Shown here in pieces: positions 16,151 through 24,795 of a DNA stretch of 64,000 nt. The stretch covers positions 62,001-126,000 of the forward strand of contig JADJFX010000035.1 of the NCBI GenBank assembly GCA_016708345.1, in the 5' to 3' direction. Within the stretch, counting starts at the first letter, position 1, and every line of letters begins with the position of its first letter. Source of the stretch: Candidatus Rhodoferax bjergmarkensis. Lineage in GTDB: Bacteria; Pseudomonadota; Gammaproteobacteria; Burkholderiales; Burkholderiaceae_C. Below the pieces are notes generated by a model. The model did not search any database, was not told where the DNA came from, and saw nothing but the letters and a program-made list of their open reading frames with translations. The position numbers and the translations under genes were made by a program.

Positions 16151-17419
16151 TTAAGCCGGGGCTTGGTCGAGATCAAAAGCTTTGTGCAGTGCGCGCACGG
16201 CCAGTTCCATGTATTTTTCGTCGATCACAACCGAAGTTTTGATCTCGGAAGTGGAAATCATCTGGATGTTGATCCCCTCTTCACTGAGCACGCGAAACAT
16301 CTTGCTGGCTATGCCAACATGGCTGCGCATGCCGATACCCACGATGCTGACCTTGCAAATTTTGGCGTCACCCACCACTTCATTTGCACCCAGACCGGGG
16401 AGAACTTTTTCTTTCAACAAATCGACCGCTTTGGCATAGTCGCCACGGTTGACGGTAAAGCTGAAATCGGTTTTTCCGTCATTGCTGAGGTTCTGGATGA
16501 TCACATCGACTTCGATGTTGGCATCCGCCACCGCACCGAGTATCTGGTAGGCAATGCCGGGCTTGTCGGGCACGCCCAGCACAGAAATTTTGGCCTCATC
16601 GCGGTTAAATGCAATGCCGGAAACAATGGCTTGTTCCATGTGTTCGTCTTCCTCAAATGTAATCAGGGTGCCGGAGGTGGCTTCCTCGTTGATGTCAATG
16701 TCCCAAGGGGTGAAACTGCTCAAAACGCGCAGCTTTACCTTGTATTTGCCGGCAAACTCGACAGAGCGAATTTGCAGAACTTTGGAGCCCATCGATGCCA
16801 TTTCCAGCATCTCTTCAAAGCTCACCGTGCGCAGGCGGCGGGCTTCGGGCACCACGCGCGGGTCGGTGGTGTAAACGCCGTCCACATCGGTGTAAATCAG
16901 GCACTCGTCGGCTTTCATGGCGGCCGCCACGGCCACGGCAGAAGTGTCCGAGCCGCCACGCCCCAATGTGGTGATGTTGCCGGCTTCGTCCAAGCCCTGA
17001 AATCCGGTCACGATGACCACCCGGCCCGCTTGCAAATCACCGCGCACGCGAACGTCGTCAATCGACTCAATGCGGGCTTTGGTGTATGCGCTGTTGGTGC
17101 GGATAGGGACTTGCCAGCCGGCGTAACTGACCGATTCCATGCCCTCGGCTTGCAAGGCAATGGCCAGCAAGGCACTGGAAGCCTGCTCGCCGGTGGCCGC
17201 CAGCATGTCGAGCTCGCGGCCATAAGCGTCGTTGGTCTTGGCGGGCGCAAGCTCCTTGGCCAAACCCAGCAAACGGTTGGTTTCACCGCTCATGGCGGAG
17301 GGAACGACCACCATCTGGTGGCCAGCGCGTGCCCATTTGGCGACGCGTTTGGCAACATTGCGGATGCGCTCTGTCGAGCCCATCGAGGTGCCGCCGTATT
17401 TGTGAACTATCAGTGCCAT
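16151..17419 (-). CDS. lysC: Aspartate kinase
   Basis: Phosphorylates aspartate, the first step to lysine, threonine, methionine and diaminopimelate. It has 422 residues. The kinase domain opens with KYGGTSMGSTERI and contains GFQGLDEAGNITTLGRGGSDTSAVA. Two ACT domains follow from about residue 265 (VSGIAFNRDEAKISVLGVPDKPG and VSIVGIGMRSHVGIASKMF), indicating feedback inhibition by end products. It is monofunctional, the usual betaproteobacterial form. tilS lies 19 bases upstream on the same strand. Confidence 0.97.
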   Translation of the reverse strand: MALIVHKYGGTSMGSTERIRNVAKRVAKWARAGHQMVVVPSAMSGETNRLLGLAKELAPAKTNDAYGRELDMLAATGEQASSALLAIALQAEGMESVSYAGWQVPIRTNSAYTKARIESIDDVRVRGDLQAGRVVIVTGFQGLDEAGNITTLGRGGSDTSAVAVAAAMKADECLIYTDVDGVYTTDPRVVPEARRLRTVSFEEMLEMASMGSKVLQIRSVEFAGKYKVKLRVLSSFTPWDIDINEEATSGTLITFEEDEHMEQAIVSGIAFNRDEAKISVLGVPDKPGIAYQILGAVADANIEVDVIIQNLSNDGKTDFSFTVNRGDYAKAVDLLKEKVLPGLGANEVVGDAKICKVSIVGIGMRSHVGIASKMFRVLSEEGINIQMISTSEIKTSVVIDEKYMELAVRALHKAFDLDQAPA

Positions 17420-17438
17420 TGGTATGAGTTGTTATCAG

Positions 17439-18401
17439 TTAGAGCAAAGGCTGTGGATTGTACCAATGCAGCTCCTTGCCCCGGCGCTCGACCATACCAG
17501 TACCGACCTTGATTCGAATTTGATGGCCTCGTGTCCTGCAAGCCGTGATTTGGTCCAAGAGCTCACCAAGTTGCGCCGCACTCGGCACCGAACCAAAACC
17601 ATCCTGCAGCCAGTGCCGCAACACGTTGGCCTGGCGCGCCCGGCTCAGGGATTGGAGTTTGGCAAGAAGCGGCGGTACGCCAATGAGCGCCAGATCCTGC
17701 GCCGCCACGTCCAGCAAAACAGCCTGCGCCTGTGCTGCGTGGGCGCTACTTCGGGCAAAGGTGTCTCGAAAATGCGGAAACGCAGCTTCCAGCGCAGGCA
17801 GTACACGGGCTCGAATGCGGTTGCGGGTGAACTGTTCATCGGTATTGGTGGGGTCCTCAATAAATGCTGCGCCCTGTTCAGCCAGCCATGTCCGAATATC
17901 TGCGGCCGCAACAGCCAACAAGGGACGGTGATAACAAATGCCGTCGCGCACCCATTGGGCGGGCATGGCGCTCAGACCGGGCAGGCCGCTACCGCGACTC
18001 AGGGCTAGCAACAGCGTCTCTGCCTGGTCATCGGCATGCTGTGCAATTGCTATATCTTTGATAGCTGCTTGCGCATACTCTTCAAGCGCTACAGCCTTAA
18101 AAGCCTTATAACGTGCACGTCGTGCGGCATCTTCGGGACTTTGACCGGACACATGGCGACCATCTACCCGTCGCACCGCCAAAGGAATGCCCCTTTGAGT
18201 GCAAAAGTCACGGCAATGTTGTTCAAACCCGTCGGCTGCCGCCTGCACACCATGGTGAATGTGCAGGGCATGCACCTGACCCGGCCACTTCTGCGTGCAA
18301 GCCAAGAGCAAGGCGGTGGAGTCGGCACCACCGCTGTACGCTACCGCCAGGGGCAAGGCGGGCGAAAAAGCGTCAATGGCAGCCTTCAGTGAAATCGTCA
18401 A
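17439..18401 (-). CDS. tilS: tRNA(Ile)-lysidine synthase TilS
   Basis: Attaches lysine to C34 of the CAU-anticodon tRNA(Ile), changing its specificity to AUA. It has 320 residues. The PP-loop SGGADS is at residues 23-28 in AYSGGADSTALLLAC, and HADDQAETLLLALSRGSGLPGL forms the second active-site block. It is short relative to the 430-residue E. coli enzyme, lacking most of the C-terminal domain. Residues AVALEEYAQAAIKDIAIAQ, just before HADDQ, are encoded by a dispersed palindromic element. The position between accA and lysC is common in Comamonadaceae. Confidence 0.94.
   Translation of the reverse strand: MTISLKAAIDAFSPALPLAVAYSGGADSTALLLACTQKWPGQVHALHIHHGVQAAADGFEQHCRDFCTQRGIPLAVRRVDGRHVSGQSPEDAARRARYKAFKAVALEEYAQAAIKDIAIAQHADDQAETLLLALSRGSGLPGLSAMPAQWVRDGICYHRPLLAVAAADIRTWLAEQGAAFIEDPTNTDEQFTRNRIRARVLPALEAAFPHFRDTFARSSAHAAQAQAVLLDVAAQDLALIGVPPLLAKLQSLSRARQANVLRHWLQDGFGSVPSAAQLGELLDQITACRTRGHQIRIKVGTGMVERRGKELHWYNPQPLL
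18045..18102 (-). repeat. Dispersed palindromic element, copy 5 (inside tilS)
   Basis: The plus strand shows TTGCTATATCTTTGATAGCTGCTTGCGCA, then CAAGCGCTACAGCC. It is read on the minus strand as YAQAAIKDIA in the shared frame and abuts a conserved active-site block without disrupting it. Confidence 0.8.
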
Positions 18402-18425
18402 ACTGCCACCTTTGCCGGGGGCAAA

Positions 18426-19403
18426 CTATTTGCCTGAAACTTTGGTATCCGTGAAGCGACCATAACTTTGCAGGCGGTCATAGCGACGGTCCAGCAATTC
18501 CTTGACTTTCAGGTCACTGACCTGGCGAAACGCGTCGTTCAGGGCGCGCTTGAGGAATGCCGCCATCTGCTTGTGATCGCGGTGGGCACCACCCACGGGT
18601 TCGTTGACAATTTTATCAATCACACCCAGCGCCTTGAGCCGGTGCGCGGTAATGCCCAGCGCGTCAGCCGCCTCTTGCGCCTTCTCGGAAGTTTTCCAGA
18701 GAATGGAGGCACAGCCCTCAGGGCTGATCACCGAGTAAATCGAATACTGCAGCATCAGCACCTGGTCACCAATCGAAACCGCCAGCGCACCGCCGGAGCC
18801 GCCTTCACCGATGATGGTCGTGATGATGGGCACTTCAAGCTGCGCCATCTCGAAAATATTGCGCCCAATCGCCTCGGACTGACCACGCTCCTCGGCATCA
18901 ATGCCCGGATAGGCACCGGGTGTGTCAACAAAAGTAAAGACGGGCAGCTTGAATTTTTCAGCCGTTTTCATCAAGCGCAAAGCCTTGCGGTAGCCCTCTG
19001 GCTTGCTCATGCCAAAGTTGCGCAGCCCACGCTCTTTGGTGTCTCGCCCTTTTTGCTGGCCCAGCACCATGCAGGCCGTGCCATTGAAACGGGCCAAACC
19101 GCCCACGATGCTCAGGTCATCGGCAAAATGGCGGTCACCATGGAGTTCAACAAAATGGGTGAAGATTTCATTGATGTAGTCCAGCGTGTACGGGCGCTCG
19201 GCATGGCGGGCGATTTTGGTGATTTGCCAGGGGGTCAGGTCACTGTAGATGTCTTTGGTGAGCTGCTGGCTCTTTTTGGCCAGCTGGTCGATCTCGGTTG
19301 AAATATCAACGGCTGACTCGGTCTGCACGTAACGCAACTCTTCAATCTTGTTTTCGAGGTCGGCAATCGGTTGCTCGAAGTCGAGAAATGTTTTCTTGGC
19401 CAT
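18426..19403 (-). CDS. accA: Acetyl-CoA carboxylase carboxyltransferase subunit alpha
   Basis: Forms the transcarboxylase with AccD, moving CO2 from biotin to acetyl-CoA to make malonyl-CoA. It has 325 residues from the ATG at 19401-19403, preceded by AAGGAAAAG; the frame is open ten codons further upstream but without a better site. Recognisable blocks are MAKKTFLDFEQPIADLENKIEELR, GDRHFADDLSIVGGLARF, DTPGAYPGIDAEERGQSEAIGRN and GEGGSGGALAV. It is transcribed with the DNA glycosylase gene upstream and tilS downstream. Confidence 0.97.
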   Translation of the reverse strand: MAKKTFLDFEQPIADLENKIEELRYVQTESAVDISTEIDQLAKKSQQLTKDIYSDLTPWQITKIARHAERPYTLDYINEIFTHFVELHGDRHFADDLSIVGGLARFNGTACMVLGQQKGRDTKERGLRNFGMSKPEGYRKALRLMKTAEKFKLPVFTFVDTPGAYPGIDAEERGQSEAIGRNIFEMAQLEVPIITTIIGEGGSGGALAVSIGDQVLMLQYSIYSVISPEGCASILWKTSEKAQEAADALGITAHRLKALGVIDKIVNEPVGGAHRDHKQMAAFLKRALNDAFRQVSDLKVKELLDRRYDRLQSYGRFTDTKVSGK

Positions 19404-19484
19404 CAACTTTTCCTTTTTGCTTTCTGAATCCATTCAAAACAGCCCCTTGGCACCTCGCGGTGCAGCAAGCTGCCCTGCAATTTC

Positions 19485-20141
19485 TTAATACTCTACCGGC
19501 AAGGGGTCCAGCGAGCGCCAAATATACCAAGTTGCCACGCTGCAATAAGGTGCCCACGCTGCAGCGACCTCCCGCGCGTCACTGCGGCTGACTGATTCAC
19601 CCGAAAAATAGCTCTGGCTGATGCCATTGATCAAGCCGACATCGTCCAGCGGCAAAACGTTGGGTCGCATCAGGTGAAAGATCAAAAACATCTCGGCTGT
19701 CCAGCGGCCAATGCCCCGAATGGCGATCAACTCGGCAATGATGGCCTCGTCGTCCATGGTTTCCCACGCTTTGACGTGTACCGCGCCATTGTCAAAATGC
19801 AAGGCCAGGTCAACAAGGTATTCCACTTTGCGCGCACTCAGACCGGCCGCACGCATATCGTCCACTTTGAGCTTGAGCACGTTGCTGGCCGTGATCTTTT
19901 TAAGTAACAGCGCGAAGCGATCCCAGACCGTCTGGGCCGCCTTGACGGAAATCTGCTGCCCGACAATGCTGCGCGCCAGCGTGACAAAGGCATCCCCACG
20001 TGTTTGCAGGCAGGCGTCTCCAAACTGGGGAATCAGCCGCTTCATCACGCGGTCTTTTTTCATCAAATGCTTGCACGCCTCGGCCCAGTAGGGCGGCGTC
20101 GTCACCAACACCGAAGGTGCTATATATTTCGTAGCTGGCAT
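19485..20141 (-). CDS. DNA-3-methyladenine glycosylase II (HhH-GPD)
   Basis: Base-excision repair enzyme for alkylated purines. It has 218 residues. The helix-hairpin-helix is IRGIGRWTAEMFLIFHLMRP (141-160) and the catalytic aspartate lies in LPLDDVGLINGI (Asp166 or Asp167). RSIVGQQISVKAAQTVWDRF is the family's N-terminal block. It lacks the Ada-type regulatory domain. The first nine codons (MPATKYIAP) coincide with a copy of the dispersed palindromic element, so the start codon may have been supplied by that element. It lies between cysS and accA on the same strand. Confidence 0.9.
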   Translation of the reverse strand: MPATKYIAPSVLVTTPPYWAEACKHLMKKDRVMKRLIPQFGDACLQTRGDAFVTLARSIVGQQISVKAAQTVWDRFALLLKKITASNVLKLKVDDMRAAGLSARKVEYLVDLALHFDNGAVHVKAWETMDDEAIIAELIAIRGIGRWTAEMFLIFHLMRPNVLPLDDVGLINGISQSYFSGESVSRSDAREVAAAWAPYCSVATWYIWRSLDPLPVEY

Positions 20142-20172
20142 CGCTCTACTTTCATGCGCCAGAGGCCAAAAT
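20117..20172 (-). repeat. Dispersed palindromic element, copy 6 (start of glycosylase gene)
   Basis: On the reverse strand it reads TTTTGGCCTCTGGCGCATGAAAG, then GCGATGCCAGCTACGAAATATATAGC, matching the reference copy at both ends. The ATG of the glycosylase lies in the GCGATGCCAGCT core, again in the AQAAI frame. Confidence 0.75.
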
Positions 20173-20186
20173 CATCATATAAAAAG

Positions 20187-21578
20187 TCACTGTGCAACCT
20201 CCCAAGTGGTGCCCGCAGCAGAATCCTTGAGCACAATGCCACGCGCCAGCAGCTCCTTGCGAATGCGGTCAGCCTCGGCAAAATCTTTTGCCGCCTTGGC
20301 ACTGGCGCGTTGCCCGATCAAGGCGAGGATGGCACCCTCATCAAGTTCAGCGCCTGACTGCAAAAACACTTTGGGATCGCCCTGCAACAAACCCAGGCAG
20401 CTTCCCAGTGCCTTGAGCAAACCCGCCAAGGCTGCCGATTTTGTTTTGTTAACCTCACTGGCCAGATCAAACAGCACAGCCACCGCCTCGGGGGTGCCGA
20501 AGTCGTCGTCCATCGCAGCTTTGAAGCGAGCGGCAAAAGGCTCTGTCCAGTCAACACTGCAGGGCGCGGGCGAAACCAGATCCAAAGCGGTATAAAGGCG
20601 CTTGAGCGCGGTGCGGGCATCGTTCAGATGGACATCGCTGTAGTTCAGCGCTGTACGATAGTGCGTGCGGACCAGGAAAAACCGCACGGTTTCGGCGTCA
20701 AATTTGGCCAGCACTTCGCGGATGGTGAAGAAATTACCCAAGCTCTTGGACATTTTCTCGTTGTCCACCCGCACAAAACCGTTGTGCATCCAAAGGCTGG
20801 CGGGCGGCTTCCCCGTCGCACCCTCACTCTGTGCAATTTCGTTTTCGTGGTGCGGAAACTGCAAATCAGCACCGCCACCATGAATGTCAAAAGTATCGCC
20901 CAAAGTCTGGCAACTCATGGCCGAGCATTCAATATGCCAACCGGGGCGGCCCTTGCCGTAGTCAAACCCCAGCGCCGCACTGTCCCACTTGGCGTCCTCT
21001 GGCTCAGCCTCTTTGGCGGATTTCCAGAGTACAAAGTCAAGCGGATCGTCTTTGCCGCCCTGCACTGCCACCCGCTCGCCCGCACGCAACTCGTCCAGCG
21101 ACTTGCCCGACAACTTGCCGTAGCCGACAAATTTGCGCACCGCGTAGTTCACATCACCATCACTTGACTTGTAAGCCAGACCTTTGACTTCGAGTTGGCG
21201 AATCAGGCTCAGCATCTGCGGCACAAATTCGGTGGCGCGTGGCTCCAGACCAGGCGCTTCAATGCCGAGCTTGCTGATGTCCGAATGCATGGCATCAATC
21301 ATCTCGTCGGTCAAGGCACGAATGGTGATGCCGCGCTCCAGCGCCCGCTTGATGATCTTGTCATCAATATCAGTGATGTTGCGCACATAAGTCACCCGAT
21401 AACCGCTGCTCTTGAGCCAGCGCTGCACGACATCAAATGCCATCATCATCCGCGCATGGCCGATATGGCACAGGTCATAAATCGTCATCCCGCAAACGTA
21501 CATCCGCACATGACCGGGCTCTAACGGCAACAAAGGCTCCATTGCACGTGACAGGGTGTTGTAAATACGCAAGGTCAT
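20187..21578 (-). CDS. cysS: Cysteinyl-tRNA synthetase
   Basis: Charges tRNA(Cys). It has 463 residues from the ATG at 21576-21578 (MTLRIYNTLSRAMEP); the frame extends 28 codons upstream into the divergent promoter region without support. HIGH-type motif CHIGHARM at 37-44, KMSKS in NEKMSKSLGN, zinc ligands Cys29 and the later Cys/His/Glu in WHIECSAMSCQTLGDTFDIHGGG. The C-terminal anticodon-binding part is normal in length. It is divergent from the TPR gene. Confidence 0.97.
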   Translation of the reverse strand: MTLRIYNTLSRAMEPLLPLEPGHVRMYVCGMTIYDLCHIGHARMMMAFDVVQRWLKSSGYRVTYVRNITDIDDKIIKRALERGITIRALTDEMIDAMHSDISKLGIEAPGLEPRATEFVPQMLSLIRQLEVKGLAYKSSDGDVNYAVRKFVGYGKLSGKSLDELRAGERVAVQGGKDDPLDFVLWKSAKEAEPEDAKWDSAALGFDYGKGRPGWHIECSAMSCQTLGDTFDIHGGGADLQFPHHENEIAQSEGATGKPPASLWMHNGFVRVDNEKMSKSLGNFFTIREVLAKFDAETVRFFLVRTHYRTALNYSDVHLNDARTALKRLYTALDLVSPAPCSVDWTEPFAARFKAAMDDDFGTPEAVAVLFDLASEVNKTKSAALAGLLKALGSCLGLLQGDPKVFLQSGAELDEGAILALIGQRASAKAAKDFAEADRIRKELLARGIVLKDSAAGTTWEVAQ

Positions 21579-21760
21579 GAATATTGTGAAAGAAAAGTCG
21601 AGGGAGAAAAGAAGCCGTGAATGAGCTTTGTGCGCGCTGTGACACTGTGGGCTAATGTGCAAAAATCAAAAACCCCTAGGCTACAATGACTGCCAGTATA
21701 AAGCCCTGCAAGCCCCCCTACCCGTTGCAAGCCCTCACCATGTACCCAACAAAAGGCGCC

Positions 21761-22864
21761 ATGAAGCACTCCCGTTCCTCCATTTTCACCGCCCTTCGCC
21801 TGCTGACTGTGGCGGCAGTTTTTGCATCTTCCGCTGCACATGCCGACGTGTATGGTGATGTCAATGCCTTACTACGGGCTGGCAAATTGGGTGAGGCCCA
21901 GTCCAAGGCCGAAGCCTTTCTGGAGACCAATCCGCGTGACCCCCAAATGCGTTTTCTCAAGGGCGTGATCCAGCGCACCGCCGGCAAACAGGCAGACGCC
22001 ATCACCACCTTCACAAAGCTGACGGAAGATTATCCAGAGCTGCCCGAGCCTTACAACAACTTGGCAGTTCTGTACGCTGGCCAGAGCCAGTTTGACAAAG
22101 CCCGCGCGGCACTTGAAATGGCCATCCGCACCAACCCCAGCTACTCCACAGCCCATGAAAACCTGGGTGATGTTTACGCGCGGCTGGCAAGCCAGGCCTA
22201 TAACAAGGCCTTGCAGCTCGATGGTGCCAGTGCAGAGGTAACCCCCAAGCTGGCCCTGATTCGCGAATTGTTCAAACCCAATGTGAGGAACGCGCTGACC
22301 CCTGCTGCCAAACCGACTGCTGCGGCACCAAGTCCTGCCGCTTCAGCTGTCACGGCTTCTGTCGCAAAACCGGCAGCAACTGTGGCCGCAACCACAACGG
22401 CTGCTGCAGCCGTCAAGCCAGTGCCTGCGCCCACTGTCACGCCTGCGACCACCATCACTCCAGCGGTTGTAGCAGCTGCGACGACACCTGCCGCTACACC
22501 TCTAAAACCAGCGGTCGCCGATGCAACGACAAAAGAAGCAGAAGCCGCTGTGCGGGCTTGGGCCAAGGCTTGGTCTTCCAAGGACATTTCGGGCTACCTC
22601 AGTGCCTACGGCAAAGCGTTTACACCATCGGGCAAACAATCACGCAGCGCCTGGGAAGACGAACGCCGTCAGCGCATTGCCGGCAAATCCAGCATCAGCG
22701 TGAAGCTTGAAAATCTGACTGTTACGGTTAATGCAGGCAAGGCGGAGGCCAAATTCCGCCAAGACTACCGGGCCGATGCGCTGTCTGTCTCCAGTCGCAA
22801 AACACTGGATCTGGTCAAAGTGGGGGACCGTTGGTTGATCGTCAAAGAATCCACAGGAAACTGA
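21761..22864 (+). CDS. Exported TPR protein with NTF2-like C-terminal domain
   Basis: 367 residues from the ATG at 21761. Signal peptide MKHSRSSIFTALRLLTVAAVFASSAAHA. Tetratricopeptide-like repeats at about 30-165 (AGKLGEAQSKAEAFLETNP, GKQADAITTFTKLTEDYPELPEPYNNLAVLY). A roughly 100-residue low-complexity Ala/Thr/Pro/Val linker follows, then about 115 residues (AEAAVRAWAKAWSSKDISGYLSAYG to VGDRWLIVKES) that look like an NTF2/SnoaL-like fold. The L,D-transpeptidase directly downstream ends in a similar domain, so the two probably act together at the cell wall (inference). The exact partner is unknown. Confidence 0.75.
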   Translation: MKHSRSSIFTALRLLTVAAVFASSAAHADVYGDVNALLRAGKLGEAQSKAEAFLETNPRDPQMRFLKGVIQRTAGKQADAITTFTKLTEDYPELPEPYNNLAVLYAGQSQFDKARAALEMAIRTNPSYSTAHENLGDVYARLASQAYNKALQLDGASAEVTPKLALIRELFKPNVRNALTPAAKPTAAAPSPAASAVTASVAKPAATVAATTTAAAAVKPVPAPTVTPATTITPAVVAAATTPAATPLKPAVADATTKEAEAAVRAWAKAWSSKDISGYLSAYGKAFTPSGKQSRSAWEDERRQRIAGKSSISVKLENLTVTVNAGKAEAKFRQDYRADALSVSSRKTLDLVKVGDRWLIVKESTGN

Positions 22865-22942
22865 TGACCGATCACGCCTGCGCCGCGGTACCCCAGGTGG
22901 AACTGCTTCCCTTTATTTACTGATGGTTTTTCCTAAGGCTTA

Positions 22943-24196
22943 ATGAAGCGGTATTTTTCAGTTCTCGGTTTTTCTGTTTTTGTTGCCCTGACGTCAACAG
23001 CACAGGCCACCATCCCGAAAAAAGCAGTTTCGACATCGTCCCCTGCATCCGCTGTCACCCCCAAAAAGGTTGATAGAACCGTCGATGCGGGCTTGGCTGA
23101 AGCTCGCCTGATTGAGGTTTACATCCTCATTGCACGGGCAAAAAACCAGGAAGCACTTGCAAAAGCCACTCGCCTGGTGCAAGACTTCCCCCACTTTCAA
23201 TTGGCCCAACTGGTCTATGGCGACTTGCTGTCCGCCCGCATGCGACCCATTCAAAGGATGGGTGATGTGCCGGATCACCTGCTCAAAGACTCAAGCGTTT
23301 TGCTCAATCATCTGCGTGACGAGTCACAAATACGACTCAAAGCACTGCGTGAACGCCCGCCGCCGGGCACCATTCCATCCCAGTTTCTGGCACTGTCGCC
23401 ACGCAACAAGCACGCCATAGCGGTCGATGCCTCGCGCTCGCGCCTGTATCTTTTTGAAAACCGGCCACAGGGACTGACCTTGGTGGCCGACTATTACATC
23501 TCCGTTGGCAAAGCCGGCATCGAGAAATATGCCGAGGGAGATGCGCGCACGCCGCTGGGGGTGTACTTCATCACCAGCAACCTGGACCCTAAATCCCTGA
23601 AAACTTTTTATGGCTCAGGTGCCCTGCCCTTGAACTACCCCAACGTGCTCGACACCATGCGCGGCAAAACTGGCAGTGGCATCTGGCTGCACGGCACACC
23701 ACCGGGTCAATTTTCCAGGGCACCGCTGGCCACCGACGGCTGCGTGGTGCTGTCCAACCCGGACCTCGAACAGATTGTGCGAACTGTCGAGATCCGCACC
23801 ACGCCCGTTGTCATATCGCAACGCCTGCAATGGCTCACACCAGACAACGCACGCTCGCACGGCAAACCTTTCGAGGATGTTTTGTCGGCTTGGCAGCGCG
23901 CCAAATCCAGCGGCAGCTTGGACAAGTTGCTGAGTTTTTACGCGCAGGACTTCAACAGCAACGGCAAAACGCTGCGCGAATGGACCCCTGCCCTGCGCAG
24001 TGAAATGGAAAAAGCACGCGGACGCGCGATTGAGCTCAAAGACCTGTCCCTGCTGCGCTGGACCGATACGGCAGAGACCATGGTCGTCACCTTTGGCGAA
24101 GTGACCGATGGCACCCGGTTTGGCACCACAAAACGCCAGTACTGGCTGCGTCAAGGCAAACAATGGAAGATTTTTTATGAAGGAGTGGTCGGATGA
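22943..24196 (+). CDS. Periplasmic L,D-transpeptidase (YkuD family)
   Basis: Probably cross-links peptidoglycan or modifies its stems. It has 417 residues with an N-terminal signal peptide (MKRYFSVLGFSVFVALTSTAQA). The YkuD domain spans about 155-290, starting HAIAVDASRSRLYLFENRP and including GDARTPLGVYFIT. Catalytic motif: His250 in WLHGTPP and Cys267 in LATDGCVVLSN. The usual Ser/Thr-His-Gly-Cys is Thr-Asp-Gly-Cys here. A C-terminal NTF2-like domain of about 115 residues (ending KQWKIFYEGVVG) resembles that of the upstream TPR protein. The stop overlaps the ppiA ATG by four bases. Confidence 0.88.
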   Translation: MKRYFSVLGFSVFVALTSTAQATIPKKAVSTSSPASAVTPKKVDRTVDAGLAEARLIEVYILIARAKNQEALAKATRLVQDFPHFQLAQLVYGDLLSARMRPIQRMGDVPDHLLKDSSVLLNHLRDESQIRLKALRERPPPGTIPSQFLALSPRNKHAIAVDASRSRLYLFENRPQGLTLVADYYISVGKAGIEKYAEGDARTPLGVYFITSNLDPKSLKTFYGSGALPLNYPNVLDTMRGKTGSGIWLHGTPPGQFSRAPLATDGCVVLSNPDLEQIVRTVEIRTTPVVISQRLQWLTPDNARSHGKPFEDVLSAWQRAKSSGSLDKLLSFYAQDFNSNGKTLREWTPALRSEMEKARGRAIELKDLSLLRWTDTAETMVVTFGEVTDGTRFGTTKRQYWLRQGKQWKIFYEGVVG

Positions 24197-24792
24197 AGTT
24201 TAGAAGTTTTTCAGGCATAGCGCGCGTGGTTGTTGCGGCATCAGCTCTTGTTTTTATAGCATCCAGCGCTCTGGCTGAGGGTGCTCCCAAGGTCAAGTTC
24301 GCCACCACTGCAGGCGACTTTGTGGTTGAGGTCTACCCTGACAAGGCCCCTGCCACCGTTGACAATTTTTTGCAGTACGTCAAGGACAAGCATTACAACG
24401 GCACCATCTTCCACCGCGTGATTGACAACTTCATGGTGCAAGGCGGCGGTTATGACGCCAACTATGCCGAGAAGAAAACCCGTGCTCCGGTCGTGCATGA
24501 AGGCCGCGAAGCTCTGGCCAAGGGTGGCCCGCGCAACGTGGTGGGCACCCTGGCCATGGCCCGCACCCAAGACCCCAACTCGGCCAGCGCCCAGTTTTTC
24601 ATCAACGTCAAAGACAATGGCTTCCTTGACCCTTCTGTCTCTGCACCTGGCTACACCGTGTTTGGCAAGGTGGTCAGCGGCATGGAAACCATCCAGGCCA
24701 TGAAAACCACCCCGACCGGCTCCGGTGGCCCGTTTCGCACAGACGTTCCCAAAACACCCATTCTCATCAACTCCGCAACCCTGTTGAAATAA
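24193..24792 (+). CDS. ppiA: Periplasmic cyclophilin-type peptidyl-prolyl isomerase
   Basis: Catalyses cis-trans isomerisation of prolyl bonds during folding of exported proteins. It has 199 residues with a signal peptide (FSGIARVVVAASALVFIASSALA) and a cyclophilin domain including TIFHRVIDNFMVQGGGY and ARTQDPNSASAQFFINVKDN. It overlaps the upstream transpeptidase stop (ATGA) and sits three bases before ppiB, a paralogue lacking a signal. Part of the signal peptide resembles a degenerate palindromic-element copy. Confidence 0.94.
   Translation: MKFRSFSGIARVVVAASALVFIASSALAEGAPKVKFATTAGDFVVEVYPDKAPATVDNFLQYVKDKHYNGTIFHRVIDNFMVQGGGYDANYAEKKTRAPVVHEGREALAKGGPRNVVGTLAMARTQDPNSASAQFFINVKDNGFLDPSVSAPGYTVFGKVVSGMETIQAMKTTPTGSGGPFRTDVPKTPILINSATLLK
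24243..24284 (+). repeat. Possible degenerate palindromic element in ppiA signal peptide
   Basis: GCTCTTGTTTTTATAGC followed by CAGCGCTCTGGC and GGTGCT parallels the mltB copy codon by codon (ALVFIASSALAEGA against AIILIAACALSTGA). Signal peptides are intrinsically similar, so chance is a serious alternative. Confidence 0.3.
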
Positions 24793-24795
24793 GCC

